From positions 1 to 45,298 of the forward strand of contig JAJZWV010000028.1 of the NCBI GenBank assembly GCA_021846505.1: 45,298 nt of DNA. Reading direction: 5' to 3'. Below are positions 43,279 to 45,298 of the stretch, piece by piece. The notes below the pieces were generated by a model. The model saw only the letters and a list, made by a program, of their open reading frames with translations. It did not search any database and was not told the origin of the DNA. Both the position numbers and the translations under genes were made by a program. This DNA is from Bacillota bacterium (GTDB taxonomy: Bacteria > Bacillota > Sulfobacillia > Sulfobacillales > JAIMBI01). Every line of letters begins with the position of its first letter. Position 1 is the stretch's first letter.

Positions 43279-45298
43279 CTAGCCCGCCTGACTCGCAGGG
43301 ACCTCTTCCTGCGCAAACACCTCAAAGTGGTCCCCGACCTTCACGTCGCTGAACCGCTCCAAGCCAATCCCGCACTCGTAGCCGGTCGCCACCTCGCGCA
43401 CGTCGTCCTTGAAGCGGCGGAGCGACCCGATCGGCCCCTCATGCACCACCTTGCCATCGCGCAGCACGCGCACCTGGGCGCCGCGCACCACTTTGCCTTC
43501 TGTGACGTAGGATCCTGCCACCGCGCCAATCTTGGGCACCTTGAACACCTCGCGGACCTCGGCGCGGCCGACGATCACCTCGTGGAACTTCGGAGACAGC
43601 AGCCCGGTCAGCGCCTGCCGCACGTCGTCGATGGCGTCGTAAATCACTCGGTACATCCGAATGTCGACGTGCTCCTGCTCCGCCAGGCGCCGTGCCTTGC
43701 CGTCGGTCCCCACCCCAAAGCCTACGACGATGGCGTGGGACGCCGATGCCAGCATGACGTCCGACTCGGTGACCGCCCCCACCCCCGTGTGCAAAATCCG
43801 CACGCGCGCTTCCTCGTGAGCAATTTTGCCCAGCGACTCCGCCAGCGCCTCGGCGGATCCCTGCACATCCGCTTTGACCACCAAGTTCAGATCGCGCATT
43901 TCGCTGTCCTGCAGCCGCTGGTAAAACTCATCCAGCGATACGCCGTGAGACACCAGCGCGGCCGTCTCCTTGTCTCGCCGGCGCTGCCGCCGCGCCTCCG
44001 CAATATCCCGCGCCTGCCGCTCATCGGCCAGCACAATGTAGTCATCGCCGGCGCCCGGCACTTCGGTGAACCCCAGCACCTCCACCGGCATGGAGGGCCC
44101 CGCCTGGTCCACACGCTCGCCGCGGTCGTTGATGAGCGCGCGCACGCGCCCCCAGACATGGCCCGACACAAACGCGTCGCCGACTTTCAGCGTGCCGCGC
44201 TTGACCAGCACGGTGGCCACCGGGCCCCGGCCGCGGTCCAGCTGCGCCTCGATAATGATGCCCTGGGCCGCGCGATCGGGGTTGGCCGACAGCTCCAACA
44301 CCTCAGCCTGCGCCACGAGGCTGGCCAGCAGCCGGTCCATGCCTTCGCCCGTGCGGGCGGAGACGGGCACCATGATGGTGTCGCCTCCCCACTCCTCCGG
44401 CACCAGCTGGTGCTCCGTCAAACTCTGCTTCACCCGCTCGGGGTTCGCATCCTCGAGGTCAATCTTGTTGATGGCCACCACGACGGGCACGCCCGCAGCC
44501 CGCGCATGGTTGATGGCCTCCACCGTCTGCGGCATCACGCCATCGTTGGCCGCCACCACCAGCACCGCCAAGTCAGTTACCTGCGCGCCCCGCGCACGCA
44601 TGGCGGTGAACGCTTCGTGGCCGGGAGTGTCTAGAAACACCAGCCGGTGCTCATTCCACTTCACGACCGAGGCCCCGATGTGCTGCGTAATCCCACCCGC
44701 CTCTGATGCCGTGACCCGTGTCGAGCGAATGTAGTCCAGCAGCGACGTTTTGCCGTGGTCCACGTGGCCCATCACCGTAATCACGGGGGGGCGCGACTCA
44801 AGGTCTGACTCGGCGTCGTCATCGCCAGCCAGGATAACGCCCTCGCGCTCCTCCTGCGTCGCCCGTTCTTCGACGCGCGCGCCGAATTCCCCCGCTACAA
44901 TAACCGCGGTGTCGCGATCCAGCTCATGATTGAGCGTGGCCATCACGCCCAAGTCCATCAGACGCCGGATCAAGTCACCGCCCTTAACCCCCAGCTGATC
45001 TGCCAAGTCCTTGACTGATACCGGACCCGCTACGACCACCCGCCGGTTGACTGGCGGCATCGTCGACGGCTTGGCACTGGCCTTCGGTCGGCGCATGCGC
45101 CCGCCAAAGTCGTCATCTTGCCACCGGCGGCCGCGCCCGCCACCGGGGCGGCCACCGCGCCGGTCCTTACCGCCTCCCGCCGCGGCGCGGCGGGAGGGCT
45201 GGTCCTTTCCCCGCGCGGCCGGTGCCGCGGGAACCCCCCCGGACCGGCCCGCCCCGGGCCGAGGCCGCCCCCCGGCCCCAGCGCTGGGAGGACCGCTG
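43279..45298 (-). CDS. infB: translation initiation factor IF-2, 5' end cut by the window
   Basis: The visible 672 codons begin in an Arg/Gly/Pro-rich N-terminal linker, then an IF2-N domain ([21 protein letters not shown]). The GTPase has G1 [10 protein letters not shown]3 DTPGHEAF and G4 NKID, followed by domain II and the C-terminal initiator-tRNA-binding part ([18 protein letters not shown]). It delivers fMet-tRNA to the ribosome. The start codon lies beyond the right edge. Downstream rbfA-nrnA-truB-ribF forms the conserved order. Confidence 0.97.
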   Translation of the reverse strand, partial: SGPPSAGAGGRPRPGAGRSGGVPAAPAARGKDQPSRRAAAGGGKDRRGGRPGGGRGRRWQDDDFGGRMRRPKASAKPSTMPPVNRRVVVAGPVSVKDLADQLGVKGGDLIRRLMDLGVMATLNHELDRDTAVIVAGEFGARVEERATQEEREGVILAGDDDAESDLESRPPVITVMGHVDHGKTSLLDYIRSTRVTASEAGGITQHIGASVVKWNEHRLVFLDTPGHEAFTAMRARGAQVTDLAVLVVAANDGVMPQTVEAINHARAAGVPVVVAINKIDLEDANPERVKQSLTEHQLVPEEWGGDTIMVPVSARTGEGMDRLLASLVAQAEVLELSANPDRAAQGIIIEAQLDRGRGPVATVLVKRGTLKVGDAFVSGHVWGRVRALINDRGERVDQAGPSMPVEVLGFTEVPGAGDDYIVLADERQARDIAEARRQRRRDKETAALVSHGVSLDEFYQRLQDSEMRDLNLVVKADVQGSAEALAESLGKIAHEEARVRILHTGVGAVTESDVMLASASHAIVVGFGVGTDGKARRLAEQEHVDIRMYRVIYDAIDDVRQALTGLLSPKFHEVIVGRAEVREVFKVPKIGAVAGSYVTEGKVVRGAQVRVLRDGKVVHEGPIGSLRRFKDDVREVATGYECGIGLERFSDVKVGDHFEVFAQEEVPASQAG

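Noticed and set aside
1-45298. CRISPR array, tRNA or rRNA genes, insertion-sequence ends
   Set aside because: No spaced direct repeats, no cloverleaf-type sequence and no transposase or terminal inverted repeats were recognised by eye; the only tandem repeat is the 11-bp one at 8381-8429.

Overview
The window looks like a chromosomal segment of a GC-rich, endospore-forming member of the Firmicutes (a Symbiobacterium/Thermaerobacter/Sulfobacillus-like lineage; the exact taxon cannot be read from the sequence). The evidence is a set of sporulation genes (prkA, yhbH, spoVR, spoIIIE/ftsK, ylzJ, tepA, ytrH, ytrI, dpaA, dpaB, ymxH, ylxY) embedded in the translation/mRNA-decay/lysine block that Bacillus subtilis carries as infB-rbfA-truB-ribC-rpsO-pnpA-ylxY-mlpA-ymxH-spoVFA-spoVFB-asd-dapG-dapA-ymfA(rnj)-tepA-spoIIIE. 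Here that block runs on the minus strand from the right edge (infB, cut by the window end) to about 13.1 kb, and continues into yhbH and spoVR.

Layout. 0-6.4 kb, mostly plus strand: a LON-domain protein, an AsnC/Lrp helix-turn-helix remnant, an FAD amine/amino-acid oxidase, a heavily broken S9 peptidase pseudogene (minus strand), a Dabb protein, a VOC protein and a LigB-like dioxygenase-fold protein. 6.4-13.1 kb: the prkA / spoVR / yhbH sporulation group, with prkA separated from the other two by about 2.1 kb of decayed sequence. 13.1-26.1 kb: ftsK/spoIIIE, uppP, ylzJ, tepA, the oppositely oriented ytrH-ytrI pair, RNase J, then dapA-dapG-asd-dpaB-dpaA and an LL-diaminopimelate-aminotransferase-like gene. 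The last group makes lysine/peptidoglycan precursors and dipicolinate for the spore core. 26.1-28.5 kb: a small unknown gene, ymxH, a dUTPase and a frameshifted K+-channel/RCK pseudogene. 28.5-33.4 kb: an accessory island with a 1146-residue protein that joins a right-handed beta-helix to two CbbX/SpoVK-type AAA+ domains, divergent from a small PH-like-domain gene with its own promoter and terminator. 33.5-45.3 kb: M16 peptidase, a lipoprotein, ylxY, pnp, rpsO, ribF, truB, nrnA, rbfA and infB.

The main points for a second look are: (1) the beta-helix/double-AAA+ fusion with its divergent PH-like partner, which I do not recognise as a described system; (2) highly conserved genes that lack ATG, GTG or TTG at the expected start and instead show a good Shine-Dalgarno with ACG (rpsO, Dabb) or CTG (truB, perhaps rnj); (3) a hairpin that would bury the uppP start codon; (4) an 11-bp tandem repeat directly before the prkA ribosome-binding site; and (5) several decayed genes confined to the accessory segments between intact core genes. 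All functional calls come from reading the translations and motifs by eye; no database search was run.
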